DNA of 64,000 nt from contig NZ_CP152474.1 in NCBI RefSeq assembly GCF_039727615.1, positions 4,464,001-4,528,000 of the forward strand. Direction: 5' to 3'. Of the stretch, positions 46,035 to 56,912 are shown one piece after another (position 1 is the stretch's first letter; each line of letters starts with the position of its first letter). The notes under the pieces are model-generated. The model was given only the letters and a program-made list of their open reading frames with translations. It was not told the DNA's origin and searched no databases. Source of the DNA: Leclercia sp. S52 (lineage in GTDB: Bacteria > Pseudomonadota > Gammaproteobacteria > Enterobacterales > Enterobacteriaceae). Made by a program: the position numbers and the translations under genes.

Positions 46035-47219
46035 ATGACTAACAGCAATCGTATCAAGCTCACATGGATCAGCTTCTTCTCCTACGCCCTTACCGGTGCG
46101 TTGGTGATCGTCACCGGGATGGTGATGGGAAATATCGCAGACTATTTCAACCTGCCCGTTTCCAGCATGAGTAACACCTTCACCTTCCTTAACGCCGGGA
46201 TCCTGATCTCCATCTTCCTGAACGCCTGGCTGATGGAAATTGTCCCGCTGAAAACGCAGCTGCGTTTCGGCTTTGTGCTGATGGTCGCCGCTGTGGCCGG
46301 CCTGATGCTAAGTCATAGCATCGCCCTGTTCTCCGCCGCCATGTTCGTGCTCGGGCTGGTCAGCGGGATCACCATGTCCATCGGGACATTTCTCATTACC
46401 CATATGTATGAAGGCCGCCAGCGCGGTGCGCGTCTGCTGTTCACCGACTCCTTCTTCAGCATGGCCGGGATGATCTTCCCGATGGTGGCCGCGGCGCTGC
46501 TGGCCCGCAGCATTGAGTGGTACTGGGTTTACGCCTGCATCGGCCTGGTCTACGTGGCGATTTTTGTCCTGACCTTCGGCTGTGACTTCCCGGTTCTCGG
46601 CAAAAAAGGCCAGACCACCAGCGAGCCGGTGGTAAAAGAGAAGTGGGGTATTGGCGTGCTGTTCCTCTCCGTTGCCGCCCTGTGCTACATCCTCGGCCAG
46701 CTGGGCTTTATCTCCTGGGTGCCGGAGTATGCCAAAGGGCTGGGAATGAGCCTGAACGATGCCGGTCAGCTGGTTAGTGACTTCTGGATGTCGTACATGT
46801 TCGGCATGTGGGCGTTCAGCTTTATCCTGCGCTTCTTCGATCTGCAGCGGATCCTCACCGTGCTGGCAGGCGCCGCAACCGTGCTGATGTACCTGTTCAT
46901 TAACGGTTCGCCGGAACATATGCCGTGGTTTATCCTGACGCTCGGCTTCTTCTCCAGCGCCATTTACACCTCGATCATTACTCTGGGCTCCCTGCAGACC
47001 AAAGTGGCCTCGCCAAAACTGGTTAACTTCGTGCTCACCTGCGGCACCATCGGCACCATGCTGACCTTCGTGGTCACCGGCCCGATTGTGGCGCACAGCG
47101 GCCCGCTGGCGGCATTACACACCGCGAACGGTCTCTATGCCGTCGTGTTTGTGATGTGCCTGGTGCTGGGCTTTGTGACCCGCCACCGCCAGCACAACGT
47201 GGCAGCAGCGTCTCATTGA
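46035..47219 (+). CDS. tsgA: MFS transporter TsgA
   Basis: 394-residue major facilitator protein with 12 hydrophobic segments, beginning [20 protein letters not shown]. Substrate not established; in Salmonella the homologue is linked to tellurite and selenite phenotypes. It ends 4 bp before the end of the convergent codA. Confidence 0.94.
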   Translation: MTNSNRIKLTWISFFSYALTGALVIVTGMVMGNIADYFNLPVSSMSNTFTFLNAGILISIFLNAWLMEIVPLKTQLRFGFVLMVAAVAGLMLSHSIALFSAAMFVLGLVSGITMSIGTFLITHMYEGRQRGARLLFTDSFFSMAGMIFPMVAAALLARSIEWYWVYACIGLVYVAIFVLTFGCDFPVLGKKGQTTSEPVVKEKWGIGVLFLSVAALCYILGQLGFISWVPEYAKGLGMSLNDAGQLVSDFWMSYMFGMWAFSFILRFFDLQRILTVLAGAATVLMYLFINGSPEHMPWFILTLGFFSSAIYTSIITLGSLQTKVASPKLVNFVLTCGTIGTMLTFVVTGPIVAHSGPLAALHTANGLYAVVFVMCLVLGFVTRHRQHNVAAASH

Positions 47220-47223
47220 TCCC

Positions 47224-48541
47224 TCACGCCCCTTTGCTTCCTGCAGAGGGGCTGTTTCGGGTAAAGCACACCTCTTCTCCCCCGTTATCCATCTGGATCC
47301 ACGTCTGCGCCAGCTGCGTGGTGGCAATCACCCTCCCCTGACGAATCGACCAGCGTACCGGCACCTGACAACGGACCGCATCGAAGCCCGTCTCCGCAGG
47401 CAGGATCACCAGGTTAGCCGGGTTCCCCGATTCAATACCGTAATCGCTCAGGCCAAAGGTACGCGCGCTGTTATGGGTGATCAGGTTAAGACCGCTGTCG
47501 ATCTGCTGATAGCCCATCATCTGGCAGACGTGCAGACCCATATGCAGGACCTGCAGCATATTGCCGGTGCCCAGCGGATACCAGGGGTCAAACACGTCGT
47601 CGTGGCCGAAGCAGACGTTAATTCCCGCCTCAAGCAGCTCCTTCACGCGGGTGATGCCGCGCCGTTTCGGGTAGTCGTCAAAGCGCCCCTGCAGATGAAT
47701 ATTCACCAGCGGATTAGCGACAAAGTTAATCCCGGAGAGCTTTAGCAGACGGAACAGCCGCGAGGTATAGGCCCCGTTGTACGAGTGCATGGCGGTGGTA
47801 TGGCTGGCGGTGACGCGCGGGCCGATGCCGGCCTCATACGCCAGCATCGCCACCGTTTCGACAAACCGCGACTGCTCGTCGTCGATTTCATCGCAGTGAA
47901 TATCCAGCGGCCGGTCATACTTCTTCGCCAGTTCAAAGGCGATGTGCAGCGACTGCACGCCGTACTCGCGGGTGAACTCAAAGTGTGGGATGGCACCCAC
48001 CACGTCGGCCCCCAGCCGTAACGCCTCCTCCAGCAGAGCGGCGCCGTTGGGGTAAGAGAGGATCCCCTCCTGCGGGAAGGCCACGATCTGCAGCTCGACC
48101 CACGGCGCCACCTCCTGCTTCACCTCCAGCATCGCCTTCAGGGCGGTGAGCGTCGGGTCGGAGACATCGACATGGGTACGCACAAACTGGATGCCGTTGG
48201 CGATCTGCCACTTGAGGGTCTTCCACGCCCGGGCTTTGACATCCTCATGGCTGAGCAGCGCCTTGCGCTCCGCCCAGCGTTCGATGCCTTCAAACAGCGT
48301 CCCGGACTGGTTCCAGTTCGGCTCACCTGCGGTTTGAGTGGTATCAAGGTGGATATGCGGCTCGATAAACGGCGGCAGGGCCAGCCCCCCCGCGCGCGTT
48401 TAGCACTTCATAGCTCTCGCTGTGCCCCTCGCCCGTCGGGGTGATTTCGCCAAAACAACCGTTCTCAATAGCCAGTTGCCAGAGTCCGTCGCGACCCGGT
48501 AACCGGACGTTCTGGATAAGCCAAAGCGGTGCTGTAGACAT
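47224..48541 (-). CDS. codA: cytosine deaminase (frameshifted)
   Basis: Amidohydrolase turning cytosine into uracil and ammonia. The N-terminal frame from 48541 ([20 protein letters not shown]) breaks after NARGG at a run of seven G on the coding strand (plus-strand C 48385-48391). With six, [20 protein letters not shown] follows, with the first metal ligands HIH, then [20 protein letters not shown] and [10 protein letters not shown]. The reconstructed protein is about 438 residues, longer at the C-terminus than E. coli CodA (427). No codB permease is next to it. Confidence 0.9.
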
Positions 48542-48681
48542 CGTATTCTCCCGAAAAAGGGGGCTGAAATTTAGGAGTAGCGGATTTTAAAGATTAGCCC
48601 CCCTAATTTGTACACAAAATCGGCTATCACGAAAAGCCTGCTAATTCCGCTACTTATAAAAATCCTGACAAATCAGCCATC

Positions 48682-48697
48682 TACTCACTAAGGAGTA
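48682..48697 (+). promoter_or_regulatory. NarL/NarP 7-2-7 site upstream of nirB
   Basis: TACTCACTAAGGAGTA is an inverted pair of NarL heptamers with 2-bp spacing. Its centre is 28 bp from the FNR site centre, the same relation as the -69.5 and -41.5 sites of E. coli nirB. Confidence 0.82.
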
Positions 48698-48710
48698 GGT
48701 GAAGGCGTAT

Positions 48711-48751
48711 TTGATTTGCATCAATAAGCGGCTTTGCTGAATCGTTAAGGT
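48711..48751 (+). promoter_or_regulatory. FNR site and promoter of the nirB operon
   Basis: TTGATTTGCATCAA (48711-48724) is a perfect TTGAT-N4-ATCAA FNR box. A -10-like TAAGGT at 48746-48751 puts the start near 48759, with FNR at about -41.5, a class II anaerobic activator position. Confidence 0.88.
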
Positions 48752-48782
48752 AGGTGGTAATAGAAAAGAAATCGAGGCAAAA

Positions 48783-51326
48783 ATGAGCAAAGTCAGACTC
48801 GCGATTATCGGTAACGGCATGGTCGGTCACCGCTTTATTGAGGATCTTCTTGATAAAGCCGATGCCGCCCGGTTCGACATTACCGTGTTCTGTGAAGAAC
48901 CCCGTAAGGCGTACGACCGCGTGCACCTCTCCTCCTATTTCTCTCACCACACCGCCGAAGAGCTCTCTCTGGTGCGCGAAGGTTTTTACGAGAAACATGG
49001 CGTGAAGGTGCTGGTGGGCGAACGCGCTATCACCATTAACCGTCAGGAAAAAGTGATTCATTCCAGTGCGGGACGCACGGTTTTTTACGACAAACTGATC
49101 ATGGCGACTGGCTCTTACCCGTGGATCCCACCGATCAAAGGGTCAGAAACTCAGGACTGCTTCGTCTATCGCACCATTGAAGATCTCAACGCCATCGAGT
49201 CCTGCGCCCGTCGAAGCCGTCGCGGCGCGGTGGTCGGCGGCGGTCTGCTCGGCCTCGAAGCTGCTGGCGCGCTGAAAAACTTAGGCGTTGAAACCCACGT
49301 CATCGAATTTGCCCCGATGCTGATGGCAGAGCAGCTCGACCACATGGGTGGCGATCAGCTCAAACGCAAAATTGAGAGCATGGGTGTGAAAGTTCACACC
49401 AGCAAAAACACCAAAGAGATCGTGCAGGAAGGCACCGAGGCGCGTAAAACCATGCGCTTTGCCGACGGCAGCGAGCTGGAAGTGGACTTCATCGTCTTCT
49501 CCACCGGTATTCGCCCGCGCGACAAGCTGGCTACGCAGTGCGGCCTGGCGGTTGCCCAGCGCGGCGGCATCATGATCAACGCCACCTGCCAGACCTCCGA
49601 CCCGGATATCTACGCCATCGGCGAGTGCGCCAGCTGGGAAAATCACGTCTACGGTCTGGTTGCCCCGGGCTACAAAATGGCGCAGGTCGCCGTTGACCAT
49701 ATCCTCGGCAATGAAAATGCCTTCGAAGGCGCAGACATGAGCGCCAAGCTGAAACTGCTGGGCGTTGACGTGGGCGGTATCGGCGATGCGCACGGCCGCA
49801 CGCCAAACTCCCGCAGCTACGTCTACCTCGATGAAAGCAAAGAAGTTTATAAGCGTCTTATCGTCAGCCCGGATAACAAGACCCTGCTCGGTGCGGTGCT
49901 GGTGGGTGATACCAGTGACTTCGGCAACCTGCTGCAGCTGGTGTTGAATGCCATCGAGCTGCCGGAAAACCCGGACGCGCTAATCCTGCCTGCCCACGCT
50001 GGCAGCGGTAAGCCTTCAATTGGTGTCGATAAACTGCCGGACAGCGCGCAGATTTGCTCCTGCTTCGATGTCACCAAAGGCATGCTGATCTCCGCCATCA
50101 ACAAAGGCTGCCACACCGTGGCGGCGCTGAAAGCCGAAACCAAAGCCGGTACCGGCTGCGGCGGTTGTATCCCGCTGGTCACCCAGGTACTCAACGCCGA
50201 GCTGGCGAAACAGGGTATCGAAGTGAACAACAACCTGTGCGAGCACTTCGCTTACTCTCGCCAGGAGCTGTACCACCTGATCCGCGTGGAAGGCATCAAA
50301 TCCTTCGACGAGCTGCTGCAGAAACATGGCCAGGGTTACGGGTGTGAAGTCTGTAAACCGACCGTCGGTTCTCTGCTGGCCTCCTGCTGGAATGAGTATG
50401 TGCTCAAGCCGCAGCACACCCCGCTGCAGGACACCAACGACAACTTCCTGGCTAACATCCAGAAAGACGGGACTTACTCCGTAATCCCACGCTCTGCCGG
50501 TGGCGAAATCACCCCGGAAGGTCTGGTGGCGGTGGGCCGCATTGCCCGTGAATTTAACCTCTACACCAAAATCACCGGCTCCCAGCGTATCGGCCTGTTC
50601 GGCGCGCAGAAAGACGATCTGCCGGAAATCTGGCGTCAGCTGATTGAGGCAGGCTTCGAAACCGGTCATGCCTATGCCAAAGCGCTGCGTATGGCGAAAA
50701 CCTGCGTGGGCAGCACCTGGTGCCGTTACGGCGTGGGCGACAGCGTCGGCTTCGGCGTCGAGCTGGAAAACCGCTACAAAGGCATCCGTACCCCGCACAA
50801 AATGAAGTTCGGCGTCTCCGGCTGTACCCGTGAATGTGCCGAAGCGCAGGGTAAAGACGTGGGTATCATCGCCACTGAGAAAGGCTGGAACCTGTACGTC
50901 TGCGGTAACGGCGGGATGAAGCCGCGTCATGCGGATCTGCTGGCGGCGGATATCGACCGTGAAACGCTGATCAAATACCTCGACCGCTTCATGATGTTCT
51001 ACATCCGTACCGCGGACAAACTGACCCGTACCGCGCCGTGGCTGGATAACCTGGAAGGCGGCATCGACTACCTGAAGTCCGTCATCATCGACGACAAACT
51101 CGGCCTGAACGCAACGCTGGAAGAAGAGATGTCTCGCCTGCGTGACGCCGTGATTTGTGAATGGACTGAAACCGTCAACACCCCGGCGGCGCAGGTTCGC
51201 TTCAAACACTTTATCAACAGCACCCAGCGCGACCCGAGCGTGCAGGTGGTGCCAGAGCGCGAACAGCATCGCCCGGCGACACCTTATGAACGCATTCCGG
51301 TGATGCTGGTGGAGGAAAACGTATGA
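48783..51326 (+). CDS. nirB: NADH-dependent nitrite reductase large subunit
   Basis: 847-residue cytoplasmic enzyme reducing nitrite to ammonium with NADH. N-terminal FAD/NAD-binding domains (about 1-310), a BFD-like [2Fe-2S] domain near 420-470 (CSCFDVTKG, GTGCGGC), then sulfite/nitrite reductase domains with the siroheme/[4Fe-4S] cysteines in CVGSTWC (C-x5-C) and CTREC (C-x3-C) around 640-685. It overlaps nirD by 4 bp. Needs siroheme from cysG downstream. Confidence 0.99.
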   Translation: MSKVRLAIIGNGMVGHRFIEDLLDKADAARFDITVFCEEPRKAYDRVHLSSYFSHHTAEELSLVREGFYEKHGVKVLVGERAITINRQEKVIHSSAGRTVFYDKLIMATGSYPWIPPIKGSETQDCFVYRTIEDLNAIESCARRSRRGAVVGGGLLGLEAAGALKNLGVETHVIEFAPMLMAEQLDHMGGDQLKRKIESMGVKVHTSKNTKEIVQEGTEARKTMRFADGSELEVDFIVFSTGIRPRDKLATQCGLAVAQRGGIMINATCQTSDPDIYAIGECASWENHVYGLVAPGYKMAQVAVDHILGNENAFEGADMSAKLKLLGVDVGGIGDAHGRTPNSRSYVYLDESKEVYKRLIVSPDNKTLLGAVLVGDTSDFGNLLQLVLNAIELPENPDALILPAHAGSGKPSIGVDKLPDSAQICSCFDVTKGMLISAINKGCHTVAALKAETKAGTGCGGCIPLVTQVLNAELAKQGIEVNNNLCEHFAYSRQELYHLIRVEGIKSFDELLQKHGQGYGCEVCKPTVGSLLASCWNEYVLKPQHTPLQDTNDNFLANIQKDGTYSVIPRSAGGEITPEGLVAVGRIAREFNLYTKITGSQRIGLFGAQKDDLPEIWRQLIEAGFETGHAYAKALRMAKTCVGSTWCRYGVGDSVGFGVELENRYKGIRTPHKMKFGVSGCTRECAEAQGKDVGIIATEKGWNLYVCGNGGMKPRHADLLAADIDRETLIKYLDRFMMFYIRTADKLTRTAPWLDNLEGGIDYLKSVIIDDKLGLNATLEEEMSRLRDAVICEWTETVNTPAAQVRFKHFINSTQRDPSVQVVPEREQHRPATPYERIPVMLVEENV

Positions 51327-51649
51327 GCCAGTGGGTCAACATCTGCAAAATCGACGAGATCCTGCCTGCCACCGGCGTGTGCGCGCTGTTAGGTCATGAG
51401 CAGGTTGCCATTTTCCGTCCGCGTCACGACGAACAGGTGTTTGCTATCAGCAATATCGACCCGTTCTTCGAGGCCAGCGTGCTCTCCCGCGGGATCATCG
51501 CTGAGCATCAGGGCGAGCTGTGGGTTGCCAGCCCGCTGAAAAAGCAGCGTTTCCGCCTGAGCGACGGCCACTGCATGGAAGATGAGAGCCGCTCCGTGAA
51601 GCACTATGACGTCCGCGTCAAAGACGGCAAGGTACAGCTGAGAGGCTGA
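51323..51649 (+). CDS. nirD: nitrite reductase small subunit
   Basis: 108-residue Rieske-fold protein that lacks the usual Cys/His cluster ligands, as known for NirD, and completes NirBD. It starts inside the nirB stop (ATGA) and is followed by a terminator. Confidence 0.97.
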   Translation: MSQWVNICKIDEILPATGVCALLGHEQVAIFRPRHDEQVFAISNIDPFFEASVLSRGIIAEHQGELWVASPLKKQRFRLSDGHCMEDESRSVKHYDVRVKDGKVQLRG

Positions 51650-51654
51650 TTAAT

Positions 51655-51686
51655 ACGGGGATGCAACGCCCCCGTTATTTGTTTTT
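51655..51686 (+). terminator. terminator after nirD inside the nir operon
   Basis: ACGGGG-ATGCAACGC-CCCCGT followed by TATTTGTTTTT, 6 bp past the nirD stop. It should end or reduce most transcripts before nirC and cysG. Confidence 0.8.
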
Positions 51687-51698
51687 GATTTTGATTTT

Positions 51699-51768
51699 GT
51701 AGGCCCGGCAAGCGCAGCGCCGCCGGGCAATTGCCGGATGGCGAAGCAAGCTTCTTATCCGGCCTACG
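51699..51768. repeat. REP element between nirD and nirC
   Basis: TGTAGGCCCGGCAAGCGCAGCGCCGCCGGGC and GCCGGATGGCGAAGC...TATCCGGCCTACG form inverted REP units. Unlike the other REPs in this window it lies between co-directional genes. Confidence 0.85.
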
Positions 51769-51811
51769 ATTTACTTTTTAGCTTTTCTTTTTCATTACTC
51801 AGGATAATCAA

Positions 51812-52621
51812 ATGTTTACAGACACTATTAATAAGTGTGCGGCTAACGCTGCGCGTATTGCACGCCTCAGTAAAAACAGTCCGCTCGGCTTCTGGATCAG
51901 CTCCGCCATGGCGGGAGCCTATGTCGGCCTCGGGATCATTTTAATTTTCACCCTCGGTAATCTGGTCGACCCGTCCGTGCGTCCGCTGGTGATGGGTGCC
52001 ACCTTTGGTATCGCCCTGACGCTGGTCATCATCGCTGGCTCTGAACTGTTTACCGGCCACACCATGTTCCTGACGCTGGGCGTCAAAGCGGGCACCATCA
52101 CTCAGGGCCAGATGTGGGCAATCCTGCCACAAACCTGGCTCGGTAACCTGGTGGGCTCGGTGTTTGTTGCCCTGCTCTACAGCTGGGGCGGCGGTAGCCT
52201 GTTGCCGGTGGATACCAGCCTGGTACACACCGTCGCGCTGGCAAAAACCTCCGCACCGGCGATGGTGCTGTTCTTCAAGGGCGCGCTCTGTAACTGGCTG
52301 GTCTGCCTTGCGATCTGGATGGCAATCCGTACCGAAGGTGCCGCGAAATTTATCGCCATCTGGTGGTGTCTGCTGGCCTTTATCGCTTCCGGCTACGAGC
52401 ACTCCGTTGCCAACATGACGCTGTTTGCCCTCTCCTGGTTCGGTCACCACAGCGAAGCCTATACGCTGTCCGGTATCGGCCATAACCTGTTGTGGGTAAC
52501 ACTTGGCAATACCCTTTCTGGGGTTGTATTTATGGGTTGGGGTTACTGGTATGCTACCCCTAAAGCGGAGCGTCCGACTCCGGCTACCATCGCAACCGTT
52601 CAGGCGAAAGCCAACCAGTAA
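51812..52621 (+). CDS. nirC: nitrite transporter NirC
   Basis: 269-residue formate-nitrite transporter family protein with six membrane segments; brings nitrite in for NirBD. FNT signatures GAYVGLGI near residues 36-43 and [10 protein letters not shown] near 191-200 are present. Separated from nirD by a terminator and a REP. Confidence 0.97.
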   Translation: MFTDTINKCAANAARIARLSKNSPLGFWISSAMAGAYVGLGIILIFTLGNLVDPSVRPLVMGATFGIALTLVIIAGSELFTGHTMFLTLGVKAGTITQGQMWAILPQTWLGNLVGSVFVALLYSWGGGSLLPVDTSLVHTVALAKTSAPAMVLFFKGALCNWLVCLAIWMAIRTEGAAKFIAIWWCLLAFIASGYEHSVANMTLFALSWFGHHSEAYTLSGIGHNLLWVTLGNTLSGVVFMGWGYWYATPKAERPTPATIATVQAKANQ

Positions 52622-52635
52622 GAAGAGGTAATGTC

Positions 52636-54009
52636 GTGGATCACCTGCCAATATTCTGTCAATTACGCAATCGCGACTGCCTGCTGGTAGGGGGTGGCGA
52701 TGTGGCTGAACGCAAAGCCCGCCTGCTGTTAGAGGCAGGTGCCCGACTCACCGTTAATGCCCTCGCCTTCGCCCCGCAATTTACCGTGTGGGCGCAGGAG
52801 GGGATGCTCACCCTCGTCGAGGGTGAGTTCCAGGAATCTCTGCTCGATACCTGCTGGCTGACCATTGCCGCCACCGACGACGACGCGGTTAACCAGCGCG
52901 TCAGCGACGCCTGTGAAGCGCGGCGGATCTTCTGCAACGTGGTGGATGCGCCGAAAGAGGCGAGCTTTATCATGCCGTCGATTATCGACCGCTCCCCGCT
53001 GATGGTCGCCGTCTCCTCCGGCGGGACGTCGCCAGTGCTGGCGCGTCTGCTGCGCGAAAAGCTGGAAGCGATCCTGCCGCAGCATCTGGGCCAGGTGGCT
53101 CACTATGCGGGGCAGCTGCGCTCACGCGTGAAAAAGCAGTTCGCCACCGTGGGCGAACGCCGTCGCTTCTGGGAAAAATTCTTTGTGAACGACCGGCTGG
53201 CGCAGTCGCTGGCGAATCAGGATCGGAAAGCGGTGGAGGAAACTACCGAGCAGCTGATCAATGCCCCGCTCGATCACCGGGGCGAAGTGGTGCTGGTGGG
53301 TGCCGGTCCGGGCGATGCCGGGCTGTTGACCCTGAAAGGGTTACAGCAGATCCAGCAGGCGGATATCGTAGTCTATGACCGTCTGGTCTCCGACGACATC
53401 ATGAACCTGGTGCGCCGCGATGCGGATCGGGTGTTTGTTGGCAAACGTGCGGGCTACCACTGCGTGCCGCAGGAAGAGATTAACCAGATCCTGCTGCGTG
53501 AAGCGCAAAAGGGTAAACGCGTGGTGCGTCTGAAAGGCGGCGATCCCTTTATCTTTGGGCGTGGCGGCGAGGAGCTGGAGACCCTCTGTGAGGCGGGCAT
53601 TCCGTTCTCAGTAGTGCCGGGCATTACCGCCGCCTCCGGCTGCTCGGCCTATTCCGGTATCCCGTTGACCCACCGTGACTACGCCCAAAGCGTGCGCCTG
53701 GTTACCGGCCACCTGAAAACCGGCTGTGAGCTGGACTGGCACAACCTGGCCGCCGAGAAGCAGACCCTGGTGTTCTATATGGGGCTGAACCAGGCGGCGA
53801 CTATTCAGGCTAAGCTGCTTGAACACGGCATGGATGCAGAAATGCCGGTTGCGCTGGTGGAGAACGGTACCTCGATTAAACAGCGCGTGGTCAGTGGCGA
53901 GTTAACCCAGCTGGGCGATCTGGCGCAGCAGGTTGAAAGCCCGGCGCTGATCGTCGTAGGCCGCGTGGTGGCGCTACGTGACAAGCTCAACTGGTTCTCA
54001 AACCACTAG
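52636..54009 (+). CDS. cysG: siroheme synthase (trifunctional)
   Basis: 457-residue fusion making siroheme from uroporphyrinogen III. The N-terminal dehydrogenase/ferrochelatase part (1-215) has the NAD loop [13 protein letters not shown] and S128 in [15 protein letters not shown]; the C-terminal SAM-dependent methyltransferase (about 216-457) has [14 protein letters not shown] and the [16 protein letters not shown] motif. It lies 14 bp after nirC and supplies the NirB cofactor and sulfite reductase. Confidence 0.99.
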   Translation: MDHLPIFCQLRNRDCLLVGGGDVAERKARLLLEAGARLTVNALAFAPQFTVWAQEGMLTLVEGEFQESLLDTCWLTIAATDDDAVNQRVSDACEARRIFCNVVDAPKEASFIMPSIIDRSPLMVAVSSGGTSPVLARLLREKLEAILPQHLGQVAHYAGQLRSRVKKQFATVGERRRFWEKFFVNDRLAQSLANQDRKAVEETTEQLINAPLDHRGEVVLVGAGPGDAGLLTLKGLQQIQQADIVVYDRLVSDDIMNLVRRDADRVFVGKRAGYHCVPQEEINQILLREAQKGKRVVRLKGGDPFIFGRGGEELETLCEAGIPFSVVPGITAASGCSAYSGIPLTHRDYAQSVRLVTGHLKTGCELDWHNLAAEKQTLVFYMGLNQAATIQAKLLEHGMDAEMPVALVENGTSIKQRVVSGELTQLGDLAQQVESPALIVVGRVVALRDKLNWFSNH

Positions 54010-54143
54010 GTCAGACTGAACATATTCCCCGCAAAATGAGTAGTCCTGTTATGGACTACTCCTCTGTTACCGCTGTCGATAACATACCTTCCGCGAAAGC
54101 AAATTTTCTATATATTCCCTCACGTTACAGACAAGGAAGCGTT

Positions 54144-54314
54144 ATGTTCAAACTGGCAAAGATTGCCCTGGTTGCAGGCATCTTAACTACCCTGACGGCG
54201 TGCACCGGCCACGTGCAAAACACCAAAAATAACTGCAGCTACGACTACCTGCTGCACCCGGCGATCTCCATCTCCAAGATCATCGGTGGCTGCGGCCCGG
54301 CGGCAAACCAGTAA
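54144..54314 (+). CDS. yhfL: YhfL family small lipoprotein
   Basis: 56-residue predicted lipoprotein. The lipobox LTAC with C20 follows a short signal sequence (MFKLAKIALVAGILTTLTAC). The start at 54144 matches E. coli YhfL; a longer frame from 54036 is not supported. Function unknown. Confidence 0.93.
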   Translation: MFKLAKIALVAGILTTLTACTGHVQNTKNNCSYDYLLHPAISISKIIGGCGPAANQ

Positions 54315-54330
54315 GCCTTTTTCAGGCATA

Positions 54331-54358
54331 AAAAAACCGGGGATCCCCCGGTTTTTTT
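54331..54358 (+). terminator. yhfL terminator
   Basis: AAAAAACCGGGGATCCCCCGGTTTTTTT, a GC-rich stem with A run before and T run after; it could also act on the trpS side. Confidence 0.92.
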
Positions 54359-54362
54359 ATTT

Positions 54363-54436
54363 CGCCGGGTGGCGCTTACGCTTACCCGGCCTACAAGTTT
54401 GCGTAGGCCGGGTAAGGCACAGCCGCCACCCGGCAA
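54363..54436. repeat. REP/BIME element between yhfL and trpS
   Basis: CGCCGGGTGGCGCTTACGCTTACCCGGCCTAC and GTAGGCCGGGTAAGGC...GCCGCCACCCGGC form an inverted pair between convergent genes. Confidence 0.87.
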
Positions 54437-54442
54437 ACACAC

Positions 54443-55447
54443 TCAAGGCTTAGCTACAAACCCAATCGCTTCATACACCGCTTTCAGGGTTACCGAAGCG
54501 CGTGCGCTGGCTTTCTCAGCACCGTCTTTCATCACCTTCTGCAGGAAGGCTTCGTCGTTGCGGAACTGGTTGTAGCGCGCCTGCAGTTCGGTCAGCATAC
54601 CGGAGACCGCATCTGCCACTTCACCTTTCAGATGGCCGTACATTTTGCCTTCGAAGTGCTGCTCCAGCTCCGGAATGCTCTGCCCGGTCACGCCAGAGAG
54701 AATATCCAGCAGGTTAGAAACGCCCGCTTTGTTCTGCACGTCGTAACGCACCACAGGCGGCTCGTCAGAGTCGGTGACCGCACGCTTGAGCTTCTTGACC
54801 ACCGCTTTCGGATCTTCCAGCAGGCCGATCACGTTGTTGCGGTTATCGTCCGACTTGGACATCTTTTTGGTCGGCTCCAGCAGGGACATCACGCGGGCAC
54901 CGGACTTCGGAATGAACGGCTCAGGCACCTTGAAGACATCGCCGTAAATGGCGTTAAAGCGCTGGGCGATATCGCGACTCAGCTCCAGATGCTGCTTCTG
55001 GTCTTCACCCACCGGCACCTGGTTGGTCTGATACAGCAGAATGTCCGCCGCCATCAGTACCGGATAGTCAAACAGACCGGCGTTGATGTTTTCAGCGTAA
55101 CGGGACGATTTATCCTTGAACTGGGTCATGCGGCTCAGCTCGCCGAAATAGGTGTAGCAGTTCAGGGCCCAGCCCAGCTGCGCGTGTTCCGGCACGTGGG
55201 ACTGAACGAAGATGGTGCTTTTCTCAGGATCGATACCGCAGGCCAGGTACAGCGCAAGGGTGTCGAGCGTCGCTTTACGCAACTGCTGCGGATCCTGGCG
55301 CACGGTAATGGCGTGCTGGTCAACGATGCAGTAGATGCAGTGATAGTCATCCTGCATGCCCACCCACTGACGCAGCGCACCCATATAGTTGCCAATGGTC
55401 AGTTCACCTGAGGGCTGTGCGCCACTAAATACGATGGGCTTAGTCAT
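54443..55447 (-). CDS. trpS: tryptophanyl-tRNA synthetase
   Basis: Class I aminoacyl-tRNA synthetase, 334 residues. The HIGH-type motif appears as TIGN in [11 protein letters not shown] (about 14-24) and the KMSKS loop in [13 protein letters not shown] (about 193-205). Last gene of the damX-dam-rpe-gph-trpS series, overlapping gph by 8 bp. Confidence 0.99.
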   Translation of the reverse strand: MTKPIVFSGAQPSGELTIGNYMGALRQWVGMQDDYHCIYCIVDQHAITVRQDPQQLRKATLDTLALYLACGIDPEKSTIFVQSHVPEHAQLGWALNCYTYFGELSRMTQFKDKSSRYAENINAGLFDYPVLMAADILLYQTNQVPVGEDQKQHLELSRDIAQRFNAIYGDVFKVPEPFIPKSGARVMSLLEPTKKMSKSDDNRNNVIGLLEDPKAVVKKLKRAVTDSDEPPVVRYDVQNKAGVSNLLDILSGVTGQSIPELEQHFEGKMYGHLKGEVADAVSGMLTELQARYNQFRNDEAFLQKVMKDGAEKASARASVTLKAVYEAIGFVAKP

Positions 55448-56201
55448 TTTTCAATTCCTGATTTTCACTGTGCGAAAGCCCGAGAACGGGCAGTAAATCT
55501 TTGAAGTGGTCGAAGACGAAATCCGGCTCACTCAGCGTAATGGATTCACCGTAGTTATAGCCATAGGTCAGGCCCACGGACGGGCAACCTGCAGCCCTGG
55601 CCGCCAGAATATCATTGCGCGAATCCCCTACAAAGAGCAGCGCGTCCGGCGATAAGGATAATTTTCCTGCCACCAGCAGCAGCGGTTCGGGATGCGGCTT
55701 CTTATTCTGCACGTCATCGCCACCGACAATCACCGAGAAGTATTTAGCGATATCCAGCGCTTCCAGCAGCGGTGCAACAAAAGCCGTCGGCTTGTTGGTC
55801 ACCAGCGCCAGCGGCATGCCTTCCGCATGCAGCGCGCTCAGCGTGCCGGCCACATCCGGGAACAGGAAGCTGCCCTCTTCTACCGTCTCTTCATAGAAAC
55901 GGTTGAACAGCTTACGCAGGAGGCGAATCTGCTCTTCCTGCGGAATATCCGCATGATCGACGCCGGGTTTACCCTGCGCCGCACGCTGAATGGCGCGCTC
56001 CTGACGCGCCCAGGTCAGCGCGCGCTCCATCAGCACGTCTGCCCCGTTACCAATCCACGTTATTACGCGATCTTCGCCCGCCACCGGCAGCTCCAGCGCA
56101 TACAGCGCCTGGTCAACCGCCGCGGTTAAGCCCGGCGCACTGTCCACCAGCGTGCCGTCGAGGTCAAACGCAACGCCCCGAATTGCCTGCAAATTATTCA
56201 T
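55440..56201 (-). CDS. gph: phosphoglycolate phosphatase
   Basis: 253-residue HAD-superfamily phosphatase clearing 2-phosphoglycolate formed during DNA 3'-end repair. HAD motifs: DLDGTLVDS (about 13-21), TNKPTAFV near 135, and [10 protein letters not shown] (about 192-201). Overlaps rpe by 8 bp. Confidence 0.97.
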   Translation of the reverse strand: MNNLQAIRGVAFDLDGTLVDSAPGLTAAVDQALYALELPVAGEDRVITWIGNGADVLMERALTWARQERAIQRAAQGKPGVDHADIPQEEQIRLLRKLFNRFYEETVEEGSFLFPDVAGTLSALHAEGMPLALVTNKPTAFVAPLLEALDIAKYFSVIVGGDDVQNKKPHPEPLLLVAGKLSLSPDALLFVGDSRNDILAARAAGCPSVGLTYGYNYGESITLSEPDFVFDHFKDLLPVLGLSHSENQELKND

Positions 56202-56871
56202 GACTTACCTTCGCCAGTTCACTGCGCATTTCATCAATGACTTTTTTGTAGTCCGGCTGATCGAAAATCGCCGAACCGGCCACGAACATGTCTGCGCCCG
56301 CCGCGGCGATTTCGCCGATGTTGCTCACCTTCACGCCGCCGTCCACTTCGAGACGGATATCAAAGCCAGACTCGTCAATGCGACGACGCACTTCACGCAG
56401 CTTATCCAGGGTATGGGGAATGAAAGACTGGCCGCCGAAGCCCGGGTTAACGGACATCAGCAGGATCACGTCCAGCTTATCCATCACGTGATCGAGATAG
56501 CTCAGCGGGGTGGCCGGGTTAAATACCAGGCCCGCCTTACAGCCGTGCTCTTTGATCAGCTGCAGGGTGCGGTCAACGTGTTCGGAGGCTTCAGGATGGA
56601 AGGTGATGATGCTGGCACCCGCGGCGGCAAAGTCCGGCACAATACGGTCGACCGGCTTCACCATCAGATGCACGTCAATAGGGGCGGTCACGCCGTAGTT
56701 GCGCAGTGCCTTGAGGACCATCGGGCCGATGGTCAGGTTAGGCACGTAGTGGTTATCCATAACGTCAAAATGAACGACATCCGCACCGGCAGCCAAGGCT
56801 TTCGCGGTGTCTTCGCCCAGCCGGGCAAAATCAGCCGAAAGAATTGAGGGTGCAATCAAATACTGTTTCAT
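56194..56871 (-). CDS. rpe: ribulose-phosphate 3-epimerase
   Basis: 225-residue TIM-barrel enzyme of the pentose phosphate path. Start [20 protein letters not shown] at 56871 matches the family; an ATG two codons upstream is less likely. Metal-binding residues fall in [12 protein letters not shown] (about 35-46) and LEVDGGV (about 174-180). Confidence 0.98.
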   Translation of the reverse strand: MKQYLIAPSILSADFARLGEDTAKALAAGADVVHFDVMDNHYVPNLTIGPMVLKALRNYGVTAPIDVHLMVKPVDRIVPDFAAAGASIITFHPEASEHVDRTLQLIKEHGCKAGLVFNPATPLSYLDHVMDKLDVILLMSVNPGFGGQSFIPHTLDKLREVRRRIDESGFDIRLEVDGGVKVSNIGEIAAAGADMFVAGSAIFDQPDYKKVIDEMRSELAKVSHE

Positions 56872-56912
56872 CCGCATCTCCTTGAACTTTGTTTAACGGC
56901 GGGCGAAACGGC

